Shown here piece by piece: positions 9,154-18,002 of a stretch of DNA of 64,000 nt (the stretch's first letter is position 1; every line of letters begins with the position of its first letter). This DNA is from Kineosporia mesophila (lineage in GTDB: Bacteria; Actinomycetota; Actinomycetes; Actinomycetales; Kineosporiaceae), in assembly GCF_021129235.1 (NCBI RefSeq), contig NZ_JAJOMA010000001.1, positions 186,001 through 250,000 on the forward strand, given 5' to 3'. The notes below the pieces were generated by a model. That model was not told the origin of the DNA. It saw only the letters and a list, made by a program, of their open reading frames with translations, and ran no database searches. Both the position numbers and the translations under genes were made by a program.

Positions 9154-9213
9154 GATCGGTTTTCGAGCAAAATACGAAAACCCTTGATGAAGGTTTTCTT
9201 TCACCTGTACGCC

Positions 9214-9223
9214 TGTCCGGACA
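9214..9223. promoter_or_regulatory. TGTCCGGACA palindrome, third exact copy
   Basis: Identical to 7322-7331 and 7452-7461; sits between the GH1 terminator and the next small gene. Confidence 0.35.
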
Positions 9224-9348
9224 ACTCGAGGTGAGGGGCAGGTCACACCCCCAAAGGGGTAACGCTCTCGTCGAAGTGACCGTTAATGGGAGTGGCGGCG
9301 CAACCGCCGCCCCGCGAACCCGCGGAGGAAGTCGACCGAAAGGCACTG

Positions 9349-9555
9349 ATGATCACCGAACTGCGTACCCACCTGGCCGAGCGTCGAGTCGTCCGTCAGC
9401 GTAACCGCAAGCTCGCTCATGAGCTGGCGAGCTACAGCACCCCGGCCGAGCGTCAGGAGCTCGACGCGATCATGGGTCGCCACACCGAGTCCGAGATCGC
9501 CGAACTGGAGGCCGTGCTCAACCAGCAGGCGGCCACCCGGGCAGTTCACCTGTAA
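9349..9555 (+). CDS. Small charged helical protein, unknown
   Basis: 68 residues (MITELRTHLAERRVVRQ...), strongly charged and predicted as two helices with coiled-coil character; no membrane segment or cysteine. The ATG at 9349 is preceded by GAAAGG. A hairpin terminator follows, so it is probably a monocistronic unit. I recognise no family. Confidence 0.7.
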   Translation: MITELRTHLAERRVVRQRNRKLAHELASYSTPAERQELDAIMGRHTESEIAELEAVLNQQAATRAVHL

Positions 9556-9602
9556 CACCAACTTTTCGAGGCGCGCCAGAGACGCAGCGCCCATGATGAT
9601 GC

Positions 9603-9635
9603 GGCGACACGAAGACGTGTCGCCGTTGTTGTTTT
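9603..9635 (+). terminator. Rho-independent terminator
   Basis: 8-base arms GGCGACAC/GTGTCGCC at 9603-9610 and 9617-9624 with a 6-base loop, followed by a T-rich tail (GTTGTTGTTTT). It ends the small gene at 9349-9555. Confidence 0.75.
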
Positions 9636-9647
9636 GGCAGAGGTTTT

Positions 9648-10025
9648 TCAGAGGGTCCTGAGGAAGTGGACCTGGGCGTTCCCGGCCGGATAACCCTCGG
9701 CCCGCCCGGTCTCGACGTACCCGTGGCGCCGGTAGAAGTCCGGCGCCTGGAACGTGAACGACGACAGCACCATCCGGGCGCAGCCCCGCCGTCTGGCCTG
9801 GTCCTCCGCGGCCGCCAGGAGCTTGCCGCCCCAGCCGCCGGCCCGGTGGTCGGCGTGCACCCAGAGCATGCTCACCCCGCAGGTGCCGCCCCACGTCCAG
9901 CCGGTGAGTCCGCCCACCGGCTCACCGTTCTCGTCGTCCGCCCCCGTGGCCTTCGCGTTGAAGGCGGCCAGTTCCCGGTCGCTCGTACCGGTCGACCGCT
10001 GGGTCATGGGCGAAGCCCTGTCCAT
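9648..10025 (-). CDS. GNAT-family N-acetyltransferase
   Basis: 125 residues. The acetyl-CoA fold is visible in GGLTGWTWGGTCGVSMLWVHADHRAGGWGGKLLAAAEDQARRRGC, with the pyrophosphate-binding H-R-x-x-G-W-G-G loop, and in FQAPDFYRRHGYVETGR. This compact subgroup is common in actinobacteria and its substrate is unknown. The second in-frame ATG (MTQRSTG) could be the true start. It lies downstream of lpdA on the same strand, separated by a strong hairpin. Confidence 0.85.
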   Translation of the reverse strand: MDRASPMTQRSTGTSDRELAAFNAKATGADDENGEPVGGLTGWTWGGTCGVSMLWVHADHRAGGWGGKLLAAAEDQARRRGCARMVLSSFTFQAPDFYRRHGYVETGRAEGYPAGNAQVHFLRTL

Positions 10026-10031
10026 ACATGC

Positions 10032-10067
10032 GGAACGGCCGCGCCCCCAGAGGGGCGCGGCCGTTCC
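10032..10067 (-). terminator. Long GC hairpin after lpdA
   Basis: Perfect 16-base arms (10032-10047 and 10052-10067) with a CAGA loop, directly downstream of the lpdA stop. There is no T-run, so it may act as a transcript-end stabiliser or terminator. Confidence 0.7.
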
Positions 10068-10082
10068 GGGTGAACGGGCCGA

Positions 10083-11489
10083 TCAGAAGTTGATCATGTG
10101 CCCGGCCAGGCCGTGCACCGCTTCCTTCACGGCCTCGCTCAGAGTCGGGTGGGCGTGCACGTTACGGGCGATCTCGTGCACGGTGAGGTCCCACTGCTGG
10201 GCCAGGGTCAGCTCGGGCAGCAGCTCGGTGACCTCGGGGCCGATCAGGTGCCCACCGATCAGCTCGCCGTACTTGGCGTCGGCGATCAGCTTGACGAAGC
10301 CGACCGGCTCGGCCAGGCCGTGCGCCTTGCCGTTCGCGGTGAACGGGAACTTGGACACCTTGACGTCGTAACCCTTTTCGCGGGCCTGAGCCTCGGTGTA
10401 GCCGAAGCTGGCGACCTGCGGGTTGCAGAACGTGGCGCGCGGGATCATCGCGTAGTCGAGCGTCATGGTCTCGGCGCCGGCAATGGTCTCGGCCGCGATG
10501 ATGCCCTGCGACTCGGCCACGTGGGCCAGCATCAGCTTGGACGTGACGTCACCGATGGCGTAGATGCCCGGCACGTTGGTGCGCAGGTTGCCGTCCACCT
10601 CGACGGCGCCGCGCTCGGTCAGCTTCACGCCGGTGTTCTCCAGGCCGTAGCCCTTCGTACGCGGCACGAAACCAATGGCCTGCATGACCTTCTCGGTTTC
10701 CAGGACCTGCTGCTTGCCGTCTTTGGTGACGGTCACGCGGACCGGGCCGGAGCCGTCCTCGATCGAGTCCACGCGGGTGCCGGTGAGGAGCTTGATCCCG
10801 GCCTTCTTGTACCGCTTGGCGAGCTCGGTCGAGACGTCGACGTCCTCCAGCGGCAGGATCCGGTCGAGGAACTCGACGATCGTCACGTCCACGCCGTAAT
10901 TGCTCAGCACGTAGGCGAACTCGATGCCGATGGCACCGGCGCCGGCGATGATGATGCTCTTCGGCAGCTCGGACGTCATGATCTGCTCTTCGTAGGTCAC
11001 GACCCGCTCGGAGAGGGTCGTGCCCGGCAGCAGGCGGGTGGTGGCGCCCGCCGCGATGATGGCGTTGTCGAAGGTGACCGTCTCCTCGCCACCGTCGTTG
11101 AGCTTGACCTGCAGGGTGTGGGCGTCGACAAACGTGCCCCAGCCGTTCAGCTCGTCGATGCCGTTCTTCTTCATCAGGAAGTGCACGCCCTTGACGCGGC
11201 CGTCGGCCACGGAACGGCTGCGCGAGAAGGCGGCCTTGAAGTCGAAGGTCACCTGACCCTCGATCTGGATGCCGAAGGTCTTGGCCTCGTGCTGCACGGT
11301 GTGCGCCAGATCGGCGTTGCGGAGCAGGGCCTTGGAGGGGATGCACCCGACGTTGAGGCACACACCGCCCCAGTACTTGCTCTCGACGATGGCCACCCGC
11401 TTGCCGAGTTGCGCTGCTCGGATGGCGGCGACATAGCCGCCGGGGCCGGCTCCCAGAACGATGACGTCGTAATGACCAGGCATGTCCAT
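10083..11489 (-). CDS. lpdA: Dihydrolipoyl dehydrogenase (E3)
   Basis: 468-residue FAD enzyme that reoxidises dihydrolipoamide in the pyruvate and 2-oxoglutarate dehydrogenase complexes and the glycine cleavage system. It has the FAD-binding [12 protein letters not shown], the redox pair GGVCLNVGC (Cys44/Cys49), the NAD-binding [13 protein letters not shown], the second FAD motif YAIGDV and the C-terminal catalytic HAHPTLSE. Full family length. ATG 11489 or the ATG two codons later are both possible. It stands alone, away from E1/E2 genes. Confidence 0.96.
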   Translation of the reverse strand: MDMPGHYDVIVLGAGPGGYVAAIRAAQLGKRVAIVESKYWGGVCLNVGCIPSKALLRNADLAHTVQHEAKTFGIQIEGQVTFDFKAAFSRSRSVADGRVKGVHFLMKKNGIDELNGWGTFVDAHTLQVKLNDGGEETVTFDNAIIAAGATTRLLPGTTLSERVVTYEEQIMTSELPKSIIIAGAGAIGIEFAYVLSNYGVDVTIVEFLDRILPLEDVDVSTELAKRYKKAGIKLLTGTRVDSIEDGSGPVRVTVTKDGKQQVLETEKVMQAIGFVPRTKGYGLENTGVKLTERGAVEVDGNLRTNVPGIYAIGDVTSKLMLAHVAESQGIIAAETIAGAETMTLDYAMIPRATFCNPQVASFGYTEAQAREKGYDVKVSKFPFTANGKAHGLAEPVGFVKLIADAKYGELIGGHLIGPEVTELLPELTLAQQWDLTVHEIARNVHAHPTLSEAVKEAVHGLAGHMINF

Positions 11490-11557
11490 ACACGTTAGTG
11501 GCCTTCTCGCGCGAGCCGCGCGCAGGTCCCGATGTGACGTCCGGGCGCGTCCCGGGA

Positions 11558-11571
11558 GTGACCGGGGTCAC
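11558..11571. promoter_or_regulatory. GTGACC-GG-GGTCAC palindrome in the lpdA/protease divergent gap
   Basis: 6-base perfect arms with a two-base centre, between lpdA (starts 11489, minus) and the protease gene (11732, plus). Could be an operator for either gene; no regulator is identified. Confidence 0.3.
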
Positions 11572-11731
11572 ATGCCGGTCAAATTCTCTGCGCTTTGTGA
11601 CCGTCGGGTTACTTTCTGGCGTTCAGGTCTTGTCATCGCTGCGGACAAATCGGACTATTAGGGCGCTTCCGGGTCGCCCGGACGTGTCCCTGACAGGGCA
11701 TCGCCCATCACGTCTGTCGAGAGGAACCACC

Positions 11732-12823
11732 GTGAAACCCAGCCGTCTGCTTATTGGCCTGGCCACTTCCAGTGTCGTCGCCGTCTGCCTCGCCGCACCC
11801 GCAGCTTCCGCGGGTGCCGCCGTCGGCGTCGGCGCTTCTCCCACCAGTCAGCTGGTGGCCGTCACCGCCGCGCAGAAGGAGTCCGTGAAGCAGGACAAGG
11901 CGGCCGACGCGCTCGCCAAGAAGCTCGGGAAGGAGAGCGCCGGCGTCTACTACGAGGGCAGCACGCTGACGGCCGCGGTCACCACCAAGGCCGCGCTGAA
12001 GGAGGCCAAGGCCGAGGGTGCCAGCGCGCACCTGGTGAAGCACACCACGGCCCAGCTCAACGCCGCGTTCAAGACGCTCGACTCGACGGTGAAGCTGTCG
12101 GGTACCTCCTATGGCGTCGACCCGGCGTCGAACAAGGTGCTGGTCACCGTGGACAGCACGGTCAAGGGCGCGAAGCTGGCCAAGGTCGAGGCCGCGGTGG
12201 CCAAGCTCGGCACCAAGGCCACGCTGGAGAAGACCTCCGGCGTGTTCAGCACCAAGATCGCCGGTGGGCAGGCCATCTACGGCGGTGGCTATCGCTGCTC
12301 GCTGGGCTTCAACGTGGTCAGCGGCTCGACGTACTACTTCCTGACCGCCGGGCACTGCGGTGAGGTGGCGAGCACCTGGTACTCGAACTCCGGTCAGACC
12401 ACGGTCCTCGGGCCGACGGTGGGCTACTCGTTCCCGGGCAACGACTACGCCCTGGTGCGGTACAGCAGCTCCACCACTGCCCACCCGGGCACGGTCTACA
12501 CCTACAGCGGCTCGCAGGAGATCTCCAGCGCCGGCACGCCGACCGTGGGCCAGACCGTCTACCGCAGCGGTAGCACCACCGGTGTCCACAGTGGCCGGGT
12601 GACCGCGCTCAACTCCACCGTCAACTACGCCGAGGGCAGCGTCTCGGGTCTCATCCGCACCACGGTCTGCGCCGAGGGTGGCGACAGTGGTGGCTCGCTC
12701 TACGCGGGCACGGTGGCGTACGGCCTGACGTCGGGTGGCAGTGGTAACTGCACCTCCGGTGGCGTCACGTACTTCCAGCCGGTCACGGAGGCGCTCAGCG
12801 TCTACGGGGTCAGCATTTACTAA
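11732..12823 (+). CDS. Secreted S1 serine protease (streptogrisin/alpha-lytic type) with pro-region
   Basis: 363-residue preproprotein. A Sec signal ends near Ala-Ser-Ala (about residue 27). The pro-region runs to about residue 175, and the mature chymotrypsin-fold protease probably begins near [14 protein letters not shown]. Catalytic triad: TAGHC His208, NDYAL Asp238 and EGGDSGGS Ser319. Cysteine pairs fit the family's disulfides, and SGGSGNC resembles the usual specificity pocket. The GTG at 11732 follows GAGAGGAA. A strong terminator follows. It is expected to be a secreted protein-degrading enzyme that processes itself. Confidence 0.93.
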   Translation: MKPSRLLIGLATSSVVAVCLAAPAASAGAAVGVGASPTSQLVAVTAAQKESVKQDKAADALAKKLGKESAGVYYEGSTLTAAVTTKAALKEAKAEGASAHLVKHTTAQLNAAFKTLDSTVKLSGTSYGVDPASNKVLVTVDSTVKGAKLAKVEAAVAKLGTKATLEKTSGVFSTKIAGGQAIYGGGYRCSLGFNVVSGSTYYFLTAGHCGEVASTWYSNSGQTTVLGPTVGYSFPGNDYALVRYSSSTTAHPGTVYTYSGSQEISSAGTPTVGQTVYRSGSTTGVHSGRVTALNSTVNYAEGSVSGLIRTTVCAEGGDSGGSLYAGTVAYGLTSGGSGNCTSGGVTYFQPVTEALSVYGVSIY

Positions 12824-12849
12824 GGGGTTCGTCCCCTGAGGGGGCGAAC

Positions 12850-12895
12850 GTGAGGACGCCGGTGAGCCCTGACCGCCGGCGTCCTCACTCCTTTG
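12850..12895 (+). terminator. Rho-independent terminator after protease gene
   Basis: 13-base perfect arms (12850-12862 and 12876-12888) with a 13-base loop, then TCCTTTG. Confidence 0.8.
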
Positions 12896-13012
12896 TCCCT
12901 CCCGCCGCTGGAGGGATGCCGTGAAGGGGGCGGATCGGGCATGATCGGTCCTCTGCGTGCGACCCGACCCCGGCCGGGCATAGCCTGGTTGCGGACGAGG
13001 GGTGGTGAGGGC

Positions 13013-13543
13013 ATGCGGCGCACCGGTAACGAGCCGAACAGCGCGCGCAGCCCGCTCCGGCTGCGTCTGGGACTCGCACTGACCGGTCTCGTCTCCTCCA
13101 CGATCGCGGCCGTCGTCCTGGCCGGCCGGGAGTCCACAGCCATCGTGCTGGTGTTCGCCGCGGTGGCGGTGAGCGCGGCCGTCGACCTGCTGGTCGTGGT
13201 GCGCCGGATACGGCAGGGCCCGCACTTCCAGCCGGGCTCCCAGGTGCCGCCCTACCCTCCCGTCGACCCACCGCCGCGGCCCCCACGGGAGCGTCGGCCG
13301 GTCGACGAGGGCACCCGCGTCCGCCGGTATCTCCTGATCATGGGAACCTGCGTACTGCTCGTGATTGCGGCCTGGACCGTGGTGAGACCGATCTCCACCG
13401 GTGCGGCCGTGGTCATGGGCATCGTCGCCGCAGTACTTCCACCCGTCGCAGTGTTCGTGGCCGGCCTTGGCGCGAACCTCTCCGGTGGCGGTACCGGCCC
13501 GGGATGGCAGCGTCGCCCCCGGGACGGGGGACTGGGAAACTGA
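13013..13543 (+). CDS. Membrane protein, DUF6343-like plus DUF3099-like halves
   Basis: 176 residues with four predicted TMs in two pairs. The N-terminal half (SARSPLRLRLGLALTG, then VVVRRIRQGPHFQPG and VPPYPPV) resembles DUF6343 proteins. The second half (RRYLLIMGTCVLLVIAAW...GIVAAVLPPVAV) resembles DUF3099. A Pro/Arg linker joins them. Both assignments rest on remembered family patterns. The ATG at 13013 has GGTGAGG upstream. Function unknown. Confidence 0.72.
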   Translation: MRRTGNEPNSARSPLRLRLGLALTGLVSSTIAAVVLAGRESTAIVLVFAAVAVSAAVDLLVVVRRIRQGPHFQPGSQVPPYPPVDPPPRPPRERRPVDEGTRVRRYLLIMGTCVLLVIAAWTVVRPISTGAAVVMGIVAAVLPPVAVFVAGLGANLSGGGTGPGWQRRPRDGGLGN

Positions 13544-13721
13544 GTCCCCCGTGACGCAACCGGCACAGGGGTCTCGTGCGTCAGAGTCTCTGCCTGCCGT
13601 GGGCCTACCCACGGCGAGCTATGAATTGTTCGGACAAAAGCCACACGTATAGGGCGATCCGGTTCGGGTGAGTCGCCGCTGTCGCGTACCGTAGTACCCG
13701 GTAGAGGGAAGGAGCGTTGCC

Positions 13722-15704
13722 TTGTCGGACCCGGCGCGCCTGTCGCAGGAAACGGGCAACCAGCTCATCGATGGTGTGAACACGGCTGACCCGACGACCG
13801 GGACTCTGGAGTACGCCTCGGCGTCTGCGGAGACCGCACAGGAGCTCAGCCCGTTGGCAGCTACGAGAGCTGTCGGCCCTGTTGATCTTTCCTCTTCTTT
13901 TGACACCTCTTCTTCCAGCACATCGGGTGGTTCTGGGCCAGTGCGACTGATCGGCGGAGACGAGACCTCCGAAGCGATGCAGATGGCGGAGGCGGGCGCG
14001 ATGTCGCTCGCCCCGGACTCCGACGCGGGTAGGGCGGACTTGTTCTCCACCTCCAACCTGCCGGCCGTCGTGGGAGGTGGCCCCGACAGCGGTGGCCTCT
14101 CCCTCAGCGCCGCCTCCGTGGGGGCAGCCCTCAGGGCCACCGGAGCCCCTCTCGACGTGGCTGCTGTCCCCTCCAGCTCACCGGCCTCCGGCGCACTGCC
14201 GACGGCCGATCCCGAACTGGGTCCCTCGACCGAGCCCTACACGGTCCAGCCCGAACCGGCCTCCGTGGCGGCGGGTGGCTCGTCGTTCGGTGCCTCGGCC
14301 TCGGCCGGGTCGGGAGCATCCGGGTCGGGGGCGTCCGGGTCGGGTCGTGGTGGCCAGCCGCCGCAGCAGCCGTCCCGGGCCTCGGCCTCGTCGGGCTCGT
14401 CCGAGTCGTCGGGCCCGTCCGGTCAGCCGGCGCAGGGCGGTCAGGGTGGTGGCCGTCCCGGTCGCCGTTCGCCCGACACCGGTGCGTTCGTGCCGCGGGA
14501 GATGGTCGCCCGGCGCCGCGCCGCCGAGGCGATGACGCGTGCCATCGTGATGGCGCCGCCCCTCCCGCCGTCGATGATGACCGGTTCCCAGCCGATGCCG
14601 GGGGTGCAGAACCCGGCCAGCGGCCCGATCACGCAGCCCGGTGGCCCTGAGACCCAGGTCGACCCGGCCGCCGCGGCCCGGGCCCAGGTCCAGCCCGGCG
14701 CCAAGAACCGCAAGCGCAAGGGCCGCAAGCAGGGGGCCCACACCGCCGGCATCCCGCTGAACACCGGTGCCAACCAGCAGGTGCAGCCGCCCACCGGCCA
14801 GCTGCCGACCGCTCCCGGCACCGGCTCGGTCCCGATCGGTTACAGCAACCCGCAGGGTTATGCTCCGCAGGGCTATCCCCAGGGGTATGCGCCCCAGGGC
14901 TACGCCCCGCAGGGCTACCCGCAGACCTATGCGCCGCAGGCGTACGCACCCCAGGGCTACCAGCAGCAGGGTTACCAGCAGCAGGTGCCGACCGGCTCGA
15001 TGCCGGTGAGTGCGATGGGTTCGGTGGGCGTGCCCACCGCCCCGCCGCAGCAGCAGCTCTACCAGGGTCACCCGCCGCGGCAGCCGAACCAGAAGCTGCC
15101 CTCCGCGGGTGCTCGCTGGGCCATGTTCGCGGTGGTCTGCCTGGTGATCGGTGGCATCATCGCCGGCGTCATGATCAGCCTGGGCCCCGACAACAAGGAT
15201 CCGAACGCCGCCGAGAACAACACCACGGCCACGCCCACGGTGACAGCCACGCAGGCGGCGACCGAGAAGGTGAAGTTCACCTGGAAGTCCTTCGACCCCG
15301 ACCCGTCCGGTAGCGGTGTCACGGATCAGGGCAACGGCACCTACCGCGCGGGAGCCGGCTACAACTCGGCTGCTTTCGGGAACCTGAAGAAGGGCCTCGG
15401 CCTGGTGCTCGACCTGGGCGAGGCCCGTGAGATCAGCGAGGTGAAGGTGAACGTCGGCGCTGCCCCGATCACAGTCGGGTTGCGGTCGTCCGATGAACTC
15501 TCCACCTCTGACCTGAGCGCTTACGACAAGGCGGTCTCCCAGAAGAAGTCCACGGGGAACGTCACGCTCGATGGGAGCAAGGCCGGCAAGCATCGCTACT
15601 GGATGGTCTGGGTGACGAGCCTGGCTCCGAGCACCGACTCCAGCCGCAGCGGCCGGTACGACTTCACCCTGAAAGACGTCACTGTGACGGCTCCGAAGCA
15701 GTAA
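13722..15704 (+). CDS. Single-pass membrane protein with disordered N-terminus and discoidin-like exterior domain
   Basis: 660 residues from TTG 13722, preceded by AAGGAG at good spacing. Residues 1-460 are low complexity, rich in Ser/Ala/Pro/Gly/Gln, and include repeats of GYAPQ and YPQ around residues 380-430. A TM lies at about 466-486 (FAVVCLVIGGIIAGVMI). A Thr-rich linker leads to a 150-residue exterior domain (KFTWKSFDPDPSG...LVLDLGEAREISEVKVNVG...DFTLKDVTVT) whose pattern resembles the discoidin-like tail of actinobacterial MurJ/MviN homologs. This suggests a cell-envelope role, perhaps as a kinase substrate or scaffold; that is inference. A strong terminator follows. Confidence 0.75.
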   Translation: MSDPARLSQETGNQLIDGVNTADPTTGTLEYASASAETAQELSPLAATRAVGPVDLSSSFDTSSSSTSGGSGPVRLIGGDETSEAMQMAEAGAMSLAPDSDAGRADLFSTSNLPAVVGGGPDSGGLSLSAASVGAALRATGAPLDVAAVPSSSPASGALPTADPELGPSTEPYTVQPEPASVAAGGSSFGASASAGSGASGSGASGSGRGGQPPQQPSRASASSGSSESSGPSGQPAQGGQGGGRPGRRSPDTGAFVPREMVARRRAAEAMTRAIVMAPPLPPSMMTGSQPMPGVQNPASGPITQPGGPETQVDPAAAARAQVQPGAKNRKRKGRKQGAHTAGIPLNTGANQQVQPPTGQLPTAPGTGSVPIGYSNPQGYAPQGYPQGYAPQGYAPQGYPQTYAPQAYAPQGYQQQGYQQQVPTGSMPVSAMGSVGVPTAPPQQQLYQGHPPRQPNQKLPSAGARWAMFAVVCLVIGGIIAGVMISLGPDNKDPNAAENNTTATPTVTATQAATEKVKFTWKSFDPDPSGSGVTDQGNGTYRAGAGYNSAAFGNLKKGLGLVLDLGEAREISEVKVNVGAAPITVGLRSSDELSTSDLSAYDKAVSQKKSTGNVTLDGSKAGKHRYWMVWVTSLAPSTDSSRSGRYDFTLKDVTVTAPKQ

Positions 15705-15720
15705 TCGGTTCTCGACCGTT

Positions 15721-15756
15721 ACGAAGGGCGCGACCTCCTGGGGTCGCGCCCTTCGT
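15721..15756. terminator. Bidirectional terminator between convergent genes
   Basis: 15-base perfect arms (15721-15735 and 15742-15756) with a 6-base loop, between the plus gene ending 15704 and the minus gene ending 15756. The distal arm touches the stop codon region of the minus gene. Confidence 0.85.
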
Positions 15757-16079
15757 CATATCCGCGAACGCAGTCCGTCCAGCACGTGGTCGGCGAGGGG
15801 CCAGCGGGGCACCACTCCGTCGACGGTGACCGCTACGGCTCCCTGGCCGGCGCGCGCCCAGCTGATGCCCTCGTAGCTCAGCACCGTGCCGGGGCGGGCC
15901 AGCCAGTGGCGCAGGGCCTCACGGTCGAAGACGGCGTAGCAGCTGTCGCCGACCCAGCACTCCACATACGCCCGGAAGATGCGCAGTTCCAGGGTGACTG
16001 CGCTGCCTGCGGTGTCACGCAGATCGATTCCCAGGCCGGCCATGCTCTCAGCGTCGGTCAGGGCATTGAACCTCACCAT
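15756..16079 (-). CDS. Small protein, paralog of 45963-46343, unknown
   Basis: About 107 residues, mostly beta-strand pattern, no TM. The C-terminal half (FDREALRHWLARPGTVL...ISWARA) matches the protein at 45963-46343 (IDRGDFRDWLLRPGTPL...VVWRSE), so the two form a small family with core D-R-x-x-[FL]-R-x-W-L-x-R-P-G. The start is uncertain: the open frame reaches 16118, but ATG 16079 overlaps the stop of the upstream kinase gene by 7 bases, as in coupled translation. Position behind a polysaccharide kinase suggests co-expression. Function unknown. Confidence 0.65.
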   Translation of the reverse strand: MVRFNALTDAESMAGLGIDLRDTAGSAVTLELRIFRAYVECWVGDSCYAVFDREALRHWLARPGTVLSYEGISWARAGQGAVAVTVDGVVPRWPLADHVLDGLRSRI

Positions 16080-17587
16080 GACGCGACATGGCACGCTAGG
16101 TGCACCGTGCGTAACCATTTCGTCACAGGGGCTTGCGGAGGCCTGTGCTCAGGGGGTGTGGCTGGGGTGCTCTCGGGCTCGGGGAGAGTGACGGCGGCCG
16201 AGCGCACGATCTGGGGGAGGGGCTTGGCCTGGGAGACGTTGCCGTACCCATAGCCGTATCCGTACCCGTCGTAGCCGCTCCGGTTCTTCTTCTTGGGGGC
16301 GAAGTTCAGCACCGATCCGAGCAGCTTGGCGTTGACGGCGGCGAGGGCCTGCAGGGCGCGGTTGGCGTCTTCCTTGCGGGTCTTCCCGTGGCGCAGCACC
16401 AGCACGGCGCCGTCGGCCGCGGCGGCGAGCACGGCCGCGTCGGTGACGGGTAGCAGGGGCGGGGCGTCGACCACGACCACGTCGTAGTGCTCGGCCAGGG
16501 TGGCGAGGAGATCAGCCATCTGCTGGGAACCGAGGAGCTCCGAGGGGTTCGGGGGAGTAGGGCCGGAGGGGAGAACGGCCAGGGTGTCGCGGCCGTAGAC
16601 CGTGACCACGTCGCGCAGGTCGTGGCGGCCGGCGAGCACGGTGGTCAGGCCCGCTCCGCTGCTGATGCCCAGGTAGCGCCCGACGCTGGGCTTGCGCAGG
16701 TCGCCGTCCACCAGCACCACGCGGGCACCGCCCAGGGCCAGGGTGAGCGCGAGATTGCAGGCCGAGGTGCTCTTTCCCTCGTCCGGAAGGGGTGAGGTGA
16801 CCACGATGACGCGGGGCGGCGAGTCGACGTCGGCGAACTGCAGGTTGGTGCGCAGCGTGCGGAAGGCCTCGGCTCGCGCACCGTGCTCGTCGGAGTCGAC
16901 CAGCGGTTGCTTCGAGGTGCTCGCGTCGAACGGAACCACGCCGAGAGGCACTGCCCCGGTGAGTTTCTCGATGTCGGAGATGCTGGAGACCGAGGTGTTC
17001 AGGGCGTCGCGCAGCACGGCCGCACCGATGCCCAGGCCGAGGCCGACCAGCAGGCCGAGGGCGAGGTTCAGCGGCACCCGCGGGGCGACCGGGGTGGAGG
17101 ACTCGGTGGCACTCTCCACGACCGACAGGCGTACCGGTGAGGACTCCTGCTGCGGAAGCTTTTCCAGCTGGGAGACGTAGTCGGGGAACTTGTCGGCGAT
17201 GCCGTTGGCGATGACCGCGGCCCGTTTCGGGTCGGTGTCGGTGACGGTGATGTCGAGCAGCACCGTGTCGGCCGGGGCGGTCACGCTGATCTGGCCCGCC
17301 GAGATCGGTACCCCGTAGGCCGCGGAGACCTTTTCGAGCACCGACGGACTGGTCACCACGTCGGCGTACGACTTGATGCGCTGCTGGATGAACGTACTGC
17401 CCTGGCTCATCTGCATGACGCTGTCCTGGTTCTCGCCGGTGATCCCGACGAACATCTCGGTGGTGGCCGAGTAGGTGCGCACCTGACGGTCGGTGTAGGC
17501 GTACGCGGCGCCGGTGCCGAGAGCGGCGAGCAGTAACACCACGAGCCACTGCCGGCGCAACACATGCAGGTACTGAACGATGGTCAC
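16073..17587 (-). CDS. Polysaccharide tyrosine autokinase (Wzz domain + BY-kinase)
   Basis: 504-residue membrane protein, paralog of the gene at the left edge. TMs at about 15-32 and 185-205 flank the Wzz domain. The cytoplasmic kinase has Walker A (LPDEGKSTSA, near residue 269), Walker A' LVDGDLRKP, Walker B VVDAPPLLPVTDA and a tyrosine-rich tail (YDGYGYGYGYG) that is the usual autophosphorylation site. GTG 17587 is chosen over the longer frame (17617) because TTGGGGGG sits just before it and the paralog starts there. It controls export and chain length of an unidentified polysaccharide; no glycosyltransferase or flippase genes of that pathway are in view. Confidence 0.92.
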   Translation of the reverse strand: MTIVQYLHVLRRQWLVVLLLAALGTGAAYAYTDRQVRTYSATTEMFVGITGENQDSVMQMSQGSTFIQQRIKSYADVVTSPSVLEKVSAAYGVPISAGQISVTAPADTVLLDITVTDTDPKRAAVIANGIADKFPDYVSQLEKLPQQESSPVRLSVVESATESSTPVAPRVPLNLALGLLVGLGLGIGAAVLRDALNTSVSSISDIEKLTGAVPLGVVPFDASTSKQPLVDSDEHGARAEAFRTLRTNLQFADVDSPPRVIVVTSPLPDEGKSTSACNLALTLALGGARVVLVDGDLRKPSVGRYLGISSGAGLTTVLAGRHDLRDVVTVYGRDTLAVLPSGPTPPNPSELLGSQQMADLLATLAEHYDVVVVDAPPLLPVTDAAVLAAAADGAVLVLRHGKTRKEDANRALQALAAVNAKLLGSVLNFAPKKKNRSGYDGYGYGYGYGNVSQAKPLPQIVRSAAVTLPEPESTPATPPEHRPPQAPVTKWLRTVHLACHVASW

Positions 17588-18002
17588 GCGTGACCCCCCA
17601 AGGGCAGTGTCGGGCATCTGTCCATCGCTGAACGGTCTTCATGCTATCGACGCCGAATGGCCGGGACCGGCCTTGCGGCAATCCGTTCGACCGATGCCGG
17701 AGTAGGTATTTCGGTCAAGGCAAATCCCGGAGTATGGAATGCTGGATGCTCGCACTCCTGATGGTGCGGTGGAAATTTTTCAGAAATGTGCGCACGAATT
17801 CTGGCCTGAAATGGCACGCTGCAGTGCAAGTGTGCGTCGGGTGTGCGTGGAGATACGCAGGGGTACTGCACCCACAGTGCACTTGCAAATCAATCTCGTC
17901 AGCCTCTGGAGAAAGCGGTGAATTCGCGCCTATGCTGACAATTGCTGCACGCGCAGTAGGTGTCGGCGGACCATATTTGCGCGATTGACGGGGGTCATCG
18001 TG
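17588..18002. other. 415-base divergent promoter region
   Basis: Less GC-rich than the flanking genes. Holds the inverted octamers TGCAAGTG (17825-17832) and CACTTGCA (17880-17887). I see no ORF or RNA gene here. Confidence 0.5.

Noticed and set aside
10098-11498. 466-residue open frame on the plus strand
   Set aside because: Antisense to lpdA, whose catalytic motifs are complete.
14840-14990. Repeats in DNA as a non-coding repeat array
   Set aside because: They encode GYAPQ-type protein repeats in frame with the surrounding gene.
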